Shown here one piece after another: positions 43,871 through 55,544 of a stretch of DNA of 64,000 nucleotides. The position numbers were made by a program, and so were the translations under genes. The notes under the pieces were generated by a model. It saw nothing but the letters and a program-made list of their open reading frames with translations, was not told the origin of the DNA and made no database searches. Positions within the stretch are counted from its first letter, which is position 1. Every line of letters starts with the position of its first letter. Origin of the DNA: Aedes albopictus (taxonomy: Eukaryota > Arthropoda > Insecta > Diptera > Culicidae); assembly GCF_035046485.1 (NCBI RefSeq), contig NC_085138.1, forward strand, positions 334,945,312-335,009,311, in the 5' to 3' direction.

Positions 43871-44149
43871 ATATAGCCGAGGCGGTAAACGCACGGGTAT
43901 TCAGCATGACCATGCTGAGGGTGACGGGTTCGATTCCCGGTCGGTCCAGGATCTTTTCGTAAAGGAAATTTCCTTGACTTCCTTGGGCATAGAGTATCTT
44001 CGTGCCTGCCACACGATATACGCATGCAAAATGGTCATTGGCAGAGGAAGCTCTCAGTTTATAACTGTGGAAGTGCTCATAGAACACTAAGCTGAGAAGC
44101 AGGCTTTGTCCCAGGAGGACGTTACGCCAAGAGAAGAAGAAGAAGAAGA
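43871..44149 (+). mobile_element. tRNA-derived SINE with 9-bp duplication, copy 2
   Basis: Same family as 27587-27866, with A-box TAGCCGAGGCGGTAAACGC and B-box GGTTCGATTCCC. It ends in a GAAGAAGAAG tail. AGCTATTCC flanks it (43862-43870 and 44150-44158). Confidence 0.9.
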
Positions 44150-44159
44150 AGCTATTCCA

Positions 44160-46815
44160 TGGAAAAACGATATAGTGCACCTCCGATTGTCGTGAAACTT
44201 GGTGGGCTTGTAGTTCTTCGGAAATAATTAGACCCGTATTTTTTTATTTCGTCATTAGGGTGACCAATTTTCATATAGGGTGGTCCAAAAAATTAAGGTT
44301 TTTCAAAACTAAAAATTTTCAAAAAATCGTAACTTTTGAACCATTTGACCGATTTTAAACTTCTTTTTTTTTGTTTGAAAGCTATTGAATTGTAGTTTTC
44401 AGAAAAAATACGTTAAGGGACTAAAATGTAAAGAGTACTATAAAATATGCAAATATATTAGTTTTTTTTTCACGTTTTCATGGTCTCGGGACCAAAGAAG
44501 TACCCTGGTTTTATATTTTTATCAGAAAATTCAGGAAATTTGGCGTAACATATCAAAAAATCAGAGATGTATGTTTTTTAGTTTTTGAGATATGATTTTT
44601 TGAAAATAAAAGGTAAAATTTTCCCATACAAGACACTTTTTTAAATTTGATTATATTTTGATTCCTTATAATATTATGGATACCAAAACCACCAGGAATC
44701 ACGGTAAAAAGCAATACTATGCATAGTTTTATGAGAATTTGCAATTTCAAGCAATTTTAGAGTAGCTAGTACTAAAATATATGACTCTCTATATTCAAAA
44801 AATCATTTCTCAAAAACAAAACAACATACATTTCTGATTTTTATATACATACATATATACATACTTTGGAAAAGTTGTAGATCTATTTATTTTGAGCAAG
44901 TTTGCTGAAGACAGTTTTTTTGTAGTTTTAAAATTGACCGATCTAGAGAAATTTTTCTGAATTAGCTTAGGGTGATTCAAGAAAAACCGGTTTTCTGGCT
45001 TAAACTTTTTCAGTTTCAGTTCTCATCAAAGTCACCCAAGAAACACTTGTAGAGAATTTGAAAACGCGTCGTTTCGTGCGTTGAGACGATCGTTATCTCT
45101 TTTGGTTCTAAAGTTATGAATGTTTTTCTTCAAAAATCATAGTTTATTCAAAAGCCGATATTACGGGTTGGGGCAAAGATAAAAAATATCTTTTTCCAGC
45201 ATTCAAAAGAAGTAATATTGTTATAAAACATATCGAAATTGTGCGTTTTTGGAAGCTCTAAAAGTGCTTCTATGACGCTGCATGCATCTTTCCTCGTAAA
45301 TCTGGTTTATGGACCAAGGTGCATTCCCCCATTTCGATTTCAATCTTAAGTTGTGCAAAATATCATAAATATAATGCATGGTTTATCAACAACACTAGGC
45401 ATTATTTATTTCGGCCCGGGCGGCATATTTCACGATACAGCTCTACATTTCTCTTTTGCTCGAGTAAATGTTTAGTTTCGGTTTATTAGAAAGATGTATA
45501 ATGGTAGTTATAACTAATTTAAGGTTTCTTACAAACAATCGAATGTTAATTTTTATAGCAGAAGTTATAAGATGGAACGCCATAGGACTAATACAGCACA
45601 ACAAGCTTACTTTCATAAAACTGGAATAAACCTAATAAGGTGGGCCATGGCCCCAGGCCTCCATTGTAGTTCCTTTTGGAAAGACTTCAGTTGGAAATCT
45701 GAGCAAAAAGCTTCTTGAGATATTTAAAGTTTAAACTTTAAACTTCCTCCAATGGTTAAAATATTGCTACTTTTGTTCGATAGTCAAATAAACAAAACAG
45801 TTTAAATTTCCCTGGATAGTTCAATGCATAGAATGGCAGCTCGCACCAAACAGAAAGCTTTGAATGCTATTCAAATAGTTCCAGGGCATTAAAAATTACG
45901 AAATTATGGATTTCGATAATTTTTTGAGTGAAGATTCAGATTATGTAGCCTGGATCTGGACACCCTGAAAGAGCCCAATTGAACAAGAAATTTCACCAAA
46001 AATCCAGAAGAAAATCTTCTCCTAAATTCTGGATAAACTCCAAACCACTGTAGAATGGAGAATCGAAAAGTTTCTTTGAAAAATTTTTGTTTATCACTGT
46101 CGAAAATTTTTGAGAAATTTTCAACGGTATTCTTTGGAGAATTCTGGAATAATTTTGTATATTTCTGCCGAAATTTTTTGAGATGGAATTTTCCACATAG
46201 TTCTTATAAGATTTGCAGCAACTTCTATTGCATTTTAATATTTGAAATTCTAGGGTTCAAATTTAATTTAGCAAGCTTTCGAATGATTCAGAACCCCAGA
46301 ATTAATTTTAAAGGATCCTAGCAAGAGTCTTAGGTGGATTCCATGAGAAAGTAGCAGAACAAATTTTGTGAAAAAAATATTTTGAGAGATTACACGCACC
46401 ATGCAAAATGCATACAAATGGTACACAGCGTGAGCGCGGCATCGCTGCAGGTAGTCAAAGACGAGACGCGACTGCTCGAGGGTTAAGTCAAAACTTTTTC
46501 ATAGGTCATTATAAAAGTCATAAATGATCAAAATGTTGTTGCATTCGGTTCATTGAATTTGGAGATATAACAGCTCAATGTTATCTACTGGCTAATTATA
46601 CCTTTCTCTAGACTCTTCATAACTTTGTGCAGAATAGATCTATTTTTTCCCAAATTTTGACCACTGGTACACAACTAGATGATCTACTTACAGTGAAAAC
46701 TTGAGAATATTTTATGCACTTTTCGAAAAGTTCCAGCCACTTGAAAAATTTCTGAAAAGTGAAAATTTTGGTTGTTCCGATCATTTTGTCTATCCCCTGT
46801 AGTAGATATGATGAT
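44160..46815. other. Non-coding AT-rich DNA
   Basis: No gene. 44260-44300 has AGGGTGGTCCAAAAAAT, an end-like motif of foldback families, with no clear partner. 45980-46150 is a weak AATTCTGGA-type repeat. Confidence 0.4.
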
Positions 46816-46821
46816 ATTTTT

Positions 46822-49400
46822 GCCTTTCTCGTACACTAAGTGTACTGGAAAGGCTATATGTTCACTCCAAAAATGACTTTTTGATAGAAGGCCCGGAGGG
46901 TCGAGTCACATATACCAATCAACTCAGCTCAACGAATTGAGGTGATGTCAGTGTGTATGTATGTGTGTGTGTATGTATGTGTGTATGTGTGTATGTGTGT
47001 GTACAAAAAACTCACATCATTTTTTGGCAGTAAACCTCAACCGATTTTAATGACCGACGGTTCATTCGACGCGGAATCTGGTCCCATTGTTTCCTATTGA
47101 AAATGGTTCGGAACGGTCCAGCCGTTCCGGAGTTATGGCCATTTAGGTGTTCCGGACCGGTACCCCAAGAAGGTGCCAGATATGACAATGCTACAACCCT
47201 ATGCATGCGACACATAAAACCGCGGCATTTTCCATAACCTGATGAACGGTATGCAGGAAAATACTCTCAGACCATATCTGAACCGGTAGTGTTCCAGAAC
47301 CGGTTCCGGGTGTCCCGCCGGAAGTGGCCAAATGAAAAAGTGAACCAAATCCATGCATGCGACACATCAAATAGCGGCTTTTTCGATAACCTGATTAACG
47401 GTATGCAGGAAAATAGTCTCAGACCATATCTGAACCGGTAGTATTCCAGAACCGGTTCCGGGTGTCCCGCCGGAAGTGGCCAAATATTAAAGTGGAGCAA
47501 ACCTATGCACGCAACACATCAAATCGCGGCTTTCTCGATTTACGGTTAACAAGAAAATAGGCTCACACCACATTAGAAACTACAGGTAGTGTTCCGGAAC
47601 CGGTTCCGAGTGTCGCGCCGGAATTGGCCAAATACAAAAGTGAACCAAACCCATGCATGCGACACACCAAATTGCGGCTTTTCTGATAACCTGATGAACG
47701 GTAAGCAGGAAAAGAGTCTTAGACCATATCTGAACCGGTGGTGTTCCGGAACCGATTCCGAGTGTCCCGCCGGAAGTGGCCAAATACATAAGTGAACCAA
47801 AGTAATGCATGCAACACATCAAATTGCGGCTTTTTCGAAAACCCGATGAACGATTAGCAAGAAAGTAGAACCAGACTACATTAGAAACTACCGGTAGTGT
47901 TCCGGGATCGGTTGCAACTGTCCCGCCGGAAGTGGTCAAATGTAAAAGCGAACCAAACCCATGTATGTGACACATCAAATCGCAGCTTTTTAGGTAATCT
48001 GATGAACGGTTAACAAAAAAAAAATCTCAGACCACATTAGGGAAAACCAGTAGTGTTCCAGAACTGATTCCGGGTGTCCCGCCGGAAGTGGACGAATGGG
48101 GAAGGAAACTAAACACATGCGTGCGGCTCATTAAATACCGGCTTTTTCGATAACCTGAAGAACGATCAGCAAGAAAATAGTCTTAGATCACATTAGAGAC
48201 TACCGGTAGTGTTCCAGAACCGGTTCCGGGTGTCTTGCTGGAATTGGTAAAATGTAAAAATGATCCAAACCCATGCATGTGACACATCAATTCGTGGCTT
48301 TCTAGGAAATCGAAAGAACAGTTAGAGGAAACTAGTTAGGACAATTGGTACTGTCCTGGTTCCAGATGTCTCGCCGTAAGTGGTAAAATGTAAAATTGAA
48401 CCAAACTCATGCATTCGGTGCATCAAATCACGGCCTTTTCGATTACCTGATGAACGGTTAGTAAGAAAATAGGCACAGAATACATAAGTTACTACCGGTA
48501 GTGTTTGTGGTTCCGGCTGTCCCGCCGGAAGTGGCCATATACAAAAGTTAATCAAACTAATGCATGCAACACGTCAAATCGCGGCTTTTTTGATAACCTG
48601 ATTACCGGTTAGCAAGAAAATAGGCTCAAACCACATTAGAGACTACCAGCAGTATTACAGAACCAACTTTGGGTGCTTTGCCGGAACTACGAAAGTGAGC
48701 AAAATCATAGCAAGCGATAGATATGTGTAACTGTTCTCTTCATCATGACAAAACTAAAGTGATCTCAGAACTCATCAAATCACACCATTTCAGATTCCTA
48801 CTCATCCTTACAGTCAACGTTGTATGGGAAAATTAAAATTTAATCGCAACAACCCTGAACATTTTTTTTCAATCCCCTTTTGCGTCTAAAGTTACTACAC
48901 AAAATTCTGACGTGACTGGTTGCGCCCTCGCGCTCTGTAATGTGGTTGAAATTTTATTGGGATTTAGTTTGGGAAATTTCACTTGCTTGCATTTTTTTTG
49001 TTCAATTTTACATGGATCTTGTAATCAGCGATAATAAAATATAGCCTGAAGTGTACAGAAAAAACTTTGTCGACGAACCCAAAGTGATCTGTGGTTGTGA
49101 AAAAGGATATATCTTAGCTTGTAATCATCGTCTACATATTGATTGGCCTCCAATGACAGTGAAGGTGGTCAAGCAGTCAACTGAGAGCTCTGATATTTTT
49201 AAGCTCTGCCTATACGTTGACCATAACGTCGGAATATGCGTCATCAATAAGTTTTTCTATTCGATAATGGCTTTGATAAAATTATTGCTTTTCTCAATAA
49301 AGTATTCTCAGGATTCAGGAACACTTTGGCTTAGGTCGACATCATCAGTACATATTCGACGAGAAAGGCGCTATCACCACTAGGTGGATTAATCAAGGTT
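46822..49400 (+). mobile_element. Satellite-bearing element, copy C
   Basis: Starts with hairpin GCCTTTCTCGTACACTAAGTGTACTGGAAAGGC, followed by a TG/TATG tract (46950-47002), a fixed segment, and about ten ~151-bp satellite units (47200-48690). A unique part follows, ending CGAGAAAGGCGCTATCACCA, then CTAGGTGGATTAAT. Same order as copies A and B without the second satellite. Confidence 0.75.
47200..48690 (+). repeat. ~151-bp satellite array, copy C
   Basis: AGTGTTCCGGAACCGGTTCC-like landmarks at about 47289, 47441, 47588, 47742, 47895, 48053 and 48205, then degrading to 48650. Frames across it are period artefacts. Confidence 0.88.
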
Positions 49401-49665
49401 TCCAATTTATATGTTTGATTTCATACGTAGCACTTCATTTCTAGGCATACGAAAATCTTCTACCTCCCAATTAAATATTTTCTTTTCATAAATAACTCCT
49501 GGTCTAAAACACTTGTTGATCAAAATGTATCTATATTGATAAAGCAGCAATCAATCACATTTTATAATGCCGTCTAGCTATAAAGTACATCAGCGTTATG
49601 GTCCGTTACAAAAGCACATCCAGAGCAGCTCAACCGCTAAAAAGCTCTCCCCCCATCATATCGCA

Positions 49666-50333
49666 TCACTTGGTTTCATCGAGGTCGTTATTCCAAAAGC
49701 CCACATCTTCGTCGCTTTTTAGCTTTCCACGAATCGCTTCGCACCGTTCGGAATCGTCTTGCAGCTCCTCCGGACAGGCCAGCGTAAAGTGTCTCCACAG
49801 GCAGTAGGAAAATTCGAATCCCTCCGGGTTGCATTTGCCCTCCTCGGTGGGGTGCTTCTCGTGTTCCTCCTCGGCATGGTCGAAGCATTGCTTTATGAAG
49901 TCATCCAACAGCGGAACCTTCCACTCGGCAACACTGAAGTGATCTTTCACTGCCTTGGCCAGATCTTCGTGCAATAGGTCACCGGTTTCGTCTGCCAGTT
50001 CATGCTTCTTGGCGATGCACTCCACCAAGCAAACTAGATTTTCACGGTTCTTCACTAGCTCCTCTTCTGTACGGAATTTAAAATTCTTTGAAATCACAAA
50101 ACATCGAACACAGATCAACACCAAAACCTACCGGACATCTCGTTCAGCCCCAACTCTTCGGCGCATGTACGTCTCACAGCGACCACCTTCTCGTGGTTGA
50201 TGGAATCCTCGAAACCATCGTTGCAACATCGAACCGAAGGACTACGACGGAAGCGATGGAAAACCGGGACGAACGCCTGGCTGGTACCGATGGCAACCGC
50301 AGCCACTACGGCCACCAGAAAAAGTTTGTTCAT
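49666..50333 (-). CDS. Plus-C odorant-binding protein
   Basis: Small secreted carrier of hydrophobic ligands; in mosquitoes this family acts in sensillar lymph and other secretions. Two exons, 50132-50333 and 49666-50066, with a 65-bp intron (50067-50131). The split GAA codon joins NEMS to EEELVKN, giving 200 residues. A signal peptide (MNKLFLVAVVAAVAIGTSQA) ends near residue 20. Ten cysteines lie at 36, 37, 57, 80, 84, 128, 146, 156, 165 and 176. The spacings C80-X3-C84-X43-C128-X17-C146-X9-C156-X8-C165, with proline at 166, match the Plus-C class. I chose the ATG at 50331-50333 because an upstream in-frame ATG (50405) lies before the TATA box. No OBP neighbour was found. Ligand and tissue are unknown. 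Confidence 0.92.
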
Positions 50334-50384
50334 TTTGAGGTATTTGCTATAGACAACTAATCCCATGAGATGTTCCTCTGGAAG

Positions 50385-50392
50385 CTTATATA
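50385..50392 (-). promoter_or_regulatory. TATA box of the OBP gene
   Basis: TATATAAG on minus, about 52 bases upstream of the chosen start codon, so transcription should begin near 50360 with a very short leader. Inferred from position and sequence. Confidence 0.65.
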
Positions 50393-50399
50393 GGGGGAG

Positions 50400-51080
50400 A
50401 AGCACTCGTAAGATTTCCCTTAGGTTGCCGAGATATCAATCGGAGGAAATTCTTAAATTACACTACGGCAGATAATCGGTGAGCAATTGTTTGTCACAAT
50501 GCATCGTTTACGGTGCAATTATACCTAACCGCGTACTTAAAGCGTTGATTAGGGCGCAATGCTTGGGGAAAGCGTGCGACATCTTTGCACACGGAAATCG
50601 TATGAAATTCCCTATTTGCTGCATACGCCTAGACATTATAAATAGAATAACATTCAGTTCTATATATTTATGTTTGTCTTAGTCAACGTATGTTTTGAGG
50701 TTATTGAAAACAAAACCTTTTACGGGAAAATGTTTCGCGATCTATTGCCAAGTAAAAGAACCTATTGCACTAGTTTACAAAATATAACGAAAGTCGTGAA
50801 CTTCTGTCAACGACCGAAGTTTTTTAAGTACAATTAAGTGCTGAATTCGAAACCGTGCTTCAAAATATTTTAAGTAGAACAGCTTTTGAGTTTTACCCTA
50901 GTAACATTTTTATGACCTATAAGTTTTGAAAACCGCCATAAAACCTAATTTTGGTTTTATGATGGTTCTAAGAACCTCTTCTAATCTTTTTGACTGAAAA
51001 ATGTTACTTGGGTAGTTCAATATTGAGTTCTACAATTTTTTTAAACATGAAATTCAAATACCTTGCGTTTTGTTCAATTA
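50400..51080. other. OBP upstream region, non-coding
   Basis: No further gene recognised. AT-rich, with a 50479-50682 open frame lacking any family match. Confidence 0.45.
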
Positions 51081-51339
51081 TCTATATAAATAAAAATGGA
51101 ATGGTGTTTGTATGTCACGAAAAGGCTCGGGAACGGGTCACCAGATCGACATGATTCTTTCACTGTTGCATTCCGCCAGGCCTCCGACGTGTTCGTACGA
51201 AAAAATAATTGGAAAAAGTGACCGGGAAGGCAAGAAAAACGGGAAAATCTGAAATTCCATTTTGAGGGGCATTTCTTCGTGGAACCAGATGTCAAAAAAC
51301 AGAGTAGGCAGGCAGGACGACGTTTGCCGGGGCTGCTAG
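51081..51339 (+). mobile_element. Short non-autonomous Helitron
   Basis: Starts TCTATATAAATAAAAATGG after an A and ends GCCGGGGCTGCTAG before a T, the Helitron A|TC...CTAG|T rule. GTTTGCCGGGG before the end is typical of short insect Helitrons as I know them. No Rep/helicase, 259 bp. Confidence 0.7.
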
Positions 51340-52500
51340 TTATATATATAAATATACCTTTCGATCTTCGGAATGCAGGTGCTGCATCAGATTGAAGAAA
51401 TTCAAGATATTGGCTAGTTTAAGGGACGATTACCCTAGCAATTACCTTAAATTTTAGAAAAAAATTTAGATTTAGAGAAAATTTAGAAAAGTATATTTTG
51501 TTAAAAAAAATATTTATAAGAATAATTTCTGAACGTACATTTGATATATCATATGTAACCGAGTTACAGTAAAATTCAGTTGAATCGGAGCATTGATTAC
51601 GGAGAATGAGATGAATGAAGTGAGCGACTTTGCTTGAAAATAGAACAAAAATCGATTTCAAATCATCAACCTTGTATGGAAAGTCGAAAAAATTTCCGCT
51701 CTACTGGATTTTTTTTTCCTTCATGTTTTCGAACTCAAGGCATGATTCTACACCAAAAATGATTACAGGTCGGACTCGATTATCCAGGGGCTCGATTATT
51801 CGTGATTCGATTATCCGGGTATAATTTATTTATGTTTTTTTTTTGTATTTTTTATTGTTTAGCATGTCACTAAATAGTAACAATAAAAACTCTTAGTAAC
51901 ATTAAGACAGTAAAAATGGTTTGAAATTTATAGAAAGATTATACATGGTATCATAGATAGTGAGATCCTGGTAATCTTAACCTGATTTCATACTGACTAA
52001 CAAGTTGCGCGGTTCACAATAACTCTTCATTTTTCTTTCTTTCTGGATCTTCGTTCTCCTGCCTCTCTTCAATTTTAATCTGTTCTTCCAGTATATCAAC
52101 CCTTATTAATTGAAGGACTCATTCTAGGTTTGGAATCCGTTGTCCAGATTTGTCCAGGCAATCCTCTAGAAAATAATTCCAAAGATTTCAAAGCTATTCC
52201 AGAAATTGTTTTGGTATTGCTCATGGGATTAATTCGTTCAGAAGTTTTTTTGATGGGATTGATCAAGGATTTGCTGTTGGGATTCCTTTACGTAATCTCA
52301 TGGAATTCCTCCAATGAGTAAATATCTTCTGAGATAACTTCAAAAATGTTGGGATCCGTCCAGGCAATCTTGTACGATTCCACTTGGTTGCCTTTCGGAG
52401 AAGCTTTTATTTTTATTTTTTTTTTAATTATTAAATATCTCTCAAGGAGTTTCTCTTCAGATTTTTTTTCCTCCCCTGTTGGGGAAATTAAGCCACTGCG
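51340..52500. other. Non-coding with weak repeats
   Basis: 51770-51830 has two CTCGATTAT boxes, possible remnant of a TIR end without a partner. 52130-52330 shows a degenerate TTCCT-type repeat. No gene. Confidence 0.4.
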
Positions 52501-52969
52501 TCCAATAAAATGAACTTTTGTGGCATGTCTCGTTTTGATATTCGCATCTAGCCAGCTAATTACCATGTGTCAAGTAATCAGCTACTGCCACGACGCGTCG
52601 TTTCCCAGTCAGGTGCAATGGAATTGATTAACTCCAAGACCTTCCCAGGTTCTGCAGACCAGATCTCACTGGGTTGCAAGCACTATTTAGAAATCTTTTC
52701 CTGCGCGTGTATAAAAGCACCACAACTGCAAAGCAGATGTTCCAAGGATATCACTCTGAATCTGGCCAATATTTTTCAAGTAATGCCTGCTCGGGCAGTG
52801 TCCAGTTACTAGACCAGTGTATGTACATAGAGCTCTCTTGTTGAGCTCTAAAAGCTTTTGGGTTTGACTGATTGCAATTTTTGACATCCATTCAATTGGA
52901 TATCACCCTCTGCTCAGCCCAGCATTTCAGGTCCATTTTTATTGTACAGTTTGATATACCGCAGAATGG

Positions 52970-53467
52970 TTATGGGCCAGCAAACTGTAAATTGAAACCA
53001 CTTTTAGCAAGCTCGTCTGCTATTTCATTGTGACCTGGAACCCAGTATAAGTTTACTGAATTCCCTTGGCACAGCCTGCGCAGTGAAAGAATGCATTCCC
53101 AGACAAGCTTTGAAGTACATTTGTAAGCGCACAATGCTTTTAGTGCAGCTTGACTATCTGAGAAAATACAAATATTTGCATATCTGTATTTTCTCTCAAG
53201 GCAGATATTTGCGCATTTCAAAATAGCAAGAATCTTTGCTTGAAACACCGTAGGATAGTGTCCCATGGGCACTGAAATTTGTATTCCAGGGTCGTAGATT
53301 CCTGCTCCCGTTTTTGTTCCAACTTTTGAGCCATCTGTATAGAATTTGATTGACCCTTGACGAACAGTGGGACCTCCGACTTCCCAATCTGCACGAGTTG
53401 TTTCGTGCAACTTATAAGGAACATCATGGTTCTCAACAGGTTTCATCCAGTCTTTAATCATTTTCAT
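52970..53467 (-). pseudogene. RNase H domain of the LOA element
   Basis: 165 codons. RNase H motifs: FYTDGSKVGTKTGAGIY (first Asp), VFQAKILAILKC (the usual catalytic Glu has become Lys), ICIFSDSQAALKAL (second Asp) and LYWVPGHNEIADELAK (final Asp/Glu region). The E-to-K change suggests loss of activity. Separated from its RT by the Penelope insertion. Confidence 0.82.
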
Positions 53468-53484
53468 TACTGGCCTATTTTGGA

Positions 53485-54225
53485 TTGGACGGATTTTTGG
53501 ATTTTACGGATTGGACTAACAAAATACAAACACAAAACAACAAGCTGGTGAATAAGCTCTTCGATCAGAAAATGATCGACCAACAAACCAGGTTGGTCTC
53601 CTACCACGCGACCTGTCCAAAAATCTATGGGCTCCCGAAAATACACAAACCGGACAATCCCTTGAGACCCATACTATCGTGCATTAATTGCCCGACATAT
53701 GATCTGTCCAAATATCTTGCAGACATACTACATCGCTCGATCGACCACAACAAATACAATGTGCAAAGTTCGTACGAATTTTGCACATTCATAAACAATA
53801 TAACCCTGCCTCAAGGCTACGTGTTGGTCTCGTTCGATGTGGTAAGCCTGTTTACGTGTATTCCACGGGACGTTGTGATAGAAGCGGTGCGAAATAATTG
53901 GAGTTTGATCGAGAAAAACACAACGATAAAGAATGTAGAAATGTTTATAGAGCTTATAAAGTTCAATCTATCCTCCAGTTATTTCGTCCACCGTGGCAAC
54001 TTCTACCGTCAAAAGTCGGGAACGGCAATGGGCAATCCGTTGTCACCGGCTCTTGCGGATTTAGTGATGGAAATATTACTAGATCATGTGCTTGGGGGGA
54101 TCGACATTCCCATTCCATTTTCAAAGAAGTACGTCGACGATTTGGTCACCGCTCTCCCAATCGACAAGATTGAATATGTGAGAAATGCACTCAACGGGTT
54201 CAACTCACATTCAATTTACGTGTGA
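53485..54225 (+). pseudogene. Penelope reverse transcriptase, N-terminal part
   Basis: Motifs KIYGLPKIHKPDNPLRPI, VLVSFDVVSLFTCIPRDVVI, KSGTAMGNPLSPALADLVME and KKYVDDLVTALP (YVDD catalytic box at about 54130). The frame ends at 54225, and the protein continues in another frame from about 54215 (FTCEMENNNQLPYLDMLLIR). One frameshift thus breaks an otherwise open protein. Confidence 0.88.
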
Positions 54226-55117
54226 GATGGAAAATAATAATCAGCTGCCGTACCTGGACATGTTGCTTATACGCACAGCGCAGCAGAAAATCGTTACCGA
54301 TTGGTACAAAAAACCTGTGGCATCGGGACGCATTTTAAATTATTTTTCATTTCACCCTCTCACACAGAAACTGAACACGGCCACAGGCTTTATTGGGAGA
54401 GTGTTCAAGTTGTGGACGTGCAGATCAGAAAATGAGAAGAAGGAATTGGTTCGGGATTATTTGCTTAACAACAACTATCCAAGTTCATTGATAAATCGGT
54501 TGATAAACCGATATATCAACAAGAACACCAACACAGAAGAGAACAACAGCAATACAAATCCCGAACCTAAAGTATATCGGTCTCTCCACCATGTAGAAAT
54601 GCTCACACCGGCTCTCGCAAAAGCTATAAGCAGAAATTTTCCCAATGTTCAATTGAGCTTCAAATGCGTCAAAGCCAACAGACTGTTGTTTTCGAAACTT
54701 AAAGATGCAACGCCGCAGCTGGAGAAAAGAAAGGGTATTTATCGCATTCCTTGCTCCGACTGCGACTGTGCATACATTGGGCTGACGACGCAGCAGTTGA
54801 AAAACCGTCTCTCTGGGCATCGTTTTCTCATGAACCGATACACAGATTTGAAATCTTCCGACCCGAATAGAGCGACGGAGAGGGAGGAAGAATTCAAAAA
54901 GACGGCGCTGATGGTCCACGTGATTGAGTGCGAGCACCAATTCGATTTACCTGGAACAAAAATTCTTGACCAGGACAATCGTTTGAACTCACTTCAGATC
55001 CTTGAAATATGTCACATTTTTTGTGACAACAAAACGGTTAACTATAGAACCGACACAAGCAATCTGAGTGTTGTTTACTCGGGTCTTCTGCACTCAATAA
55101 CGCACGGAGAGAGATAG
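54215..55117 (+). pseudogene. Penelope RT C-terminus and GIY-YIG endonuclease
   Basis: Starts with LPYLDMLLIRTAQQKIVTDW and YKKPVASGRILNYFSFHPL. The GIY-YIG motif is KGIYRIPCSDCDCAYIGLTT (about 54733-54790), with the CCHH-like C-D-C spacing usual for Penelope. LKNRLSGHR follows, and AVH-type residues near LMVHVIECEHQFD. The stop is at 55115-55117. Confidence 0.87.
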
Positions 55118-55470
55118 CAGAACATCGTCAAAGCACGCTGTGATGCTCTGTTTCTGTTAATGTCTTTTCTGTTCCATCGTTTCGTTTTGACGTCTCCACT
55201 CACAGACATTTTGATTCAAACCTGTTTAGATGTGCCTTGGTGAAAGCTGTGTAAGTTTGTGCTCCGTTCAAAGTTTTGTTAATTAAAAATGAATCAAGTC
55301 ATTAGGTCCGAAATTTATCTGTGTGATTATAATTTCAGTGTAATGTTGTCAACCGTTCAAATTGTCCATGTTCAAACCCACTTGACCTAAAAACAACCTT
55401 TAATGTGAGTAATTTTATGTTTTATGTAACAAATGACTTGACTACTCAAACTTTGTATGTAAATTGTAGT

Positions 55471-55512
55471 TTGCCCTGAAGATGAGTGAATAAACGCTCA
55501 AAACGTCGGCTA
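55471..55512 (+). ncRNA. Hammerhead-ribozyme-like motif in Penelope 3' region
   Basis: CTGAAGA (55476-55482) is followed by stem TGAG...CTCA and then AAAACGTCGGC. The canonical core would be GAAAC after stem II; here it reads AAAAC, so the G is lost. Probably inactive. Confidence 0.45.
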
Positions 55513-55544
55513 TAATTAAAACCGTTGTTTTATAAGTAACCCGA

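Larger units (their letters stand above)
53485..55530 (+). mobile_element. Penelope-like element (RT plus GIY-YIG)
   Basis: 5'-truncated copy inserted into the LOA element between RT and RNase H, in the opposite orientation. It has an RT (53500-54225), a frameshift, then the rest of the RT and a GIY-YIG nuclease (54225-55117). About 350 bp of 3' sequence follow, with a hammerhead-like motif at 55471-55512. The target duplication was not resolved. Confidence 0.85.

Noticed and set aside
37066..48690. Regular repeats resembling a CRISPR array
   Set aside because: The units are contiguous ~151-bp satellite monomers without unique spacers, in a eukaryotic genome.
50403..50405. Upstream ATG for the OBP
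   Set aside because: It lies upstream of the TATA box, and the downstream ATG gives a clean signal peptide.
51770..51830. CTCGATTATCC boxes resembling a pogo/Tigger-type end
   Set aside because: Only one end present; no element can be bounded.
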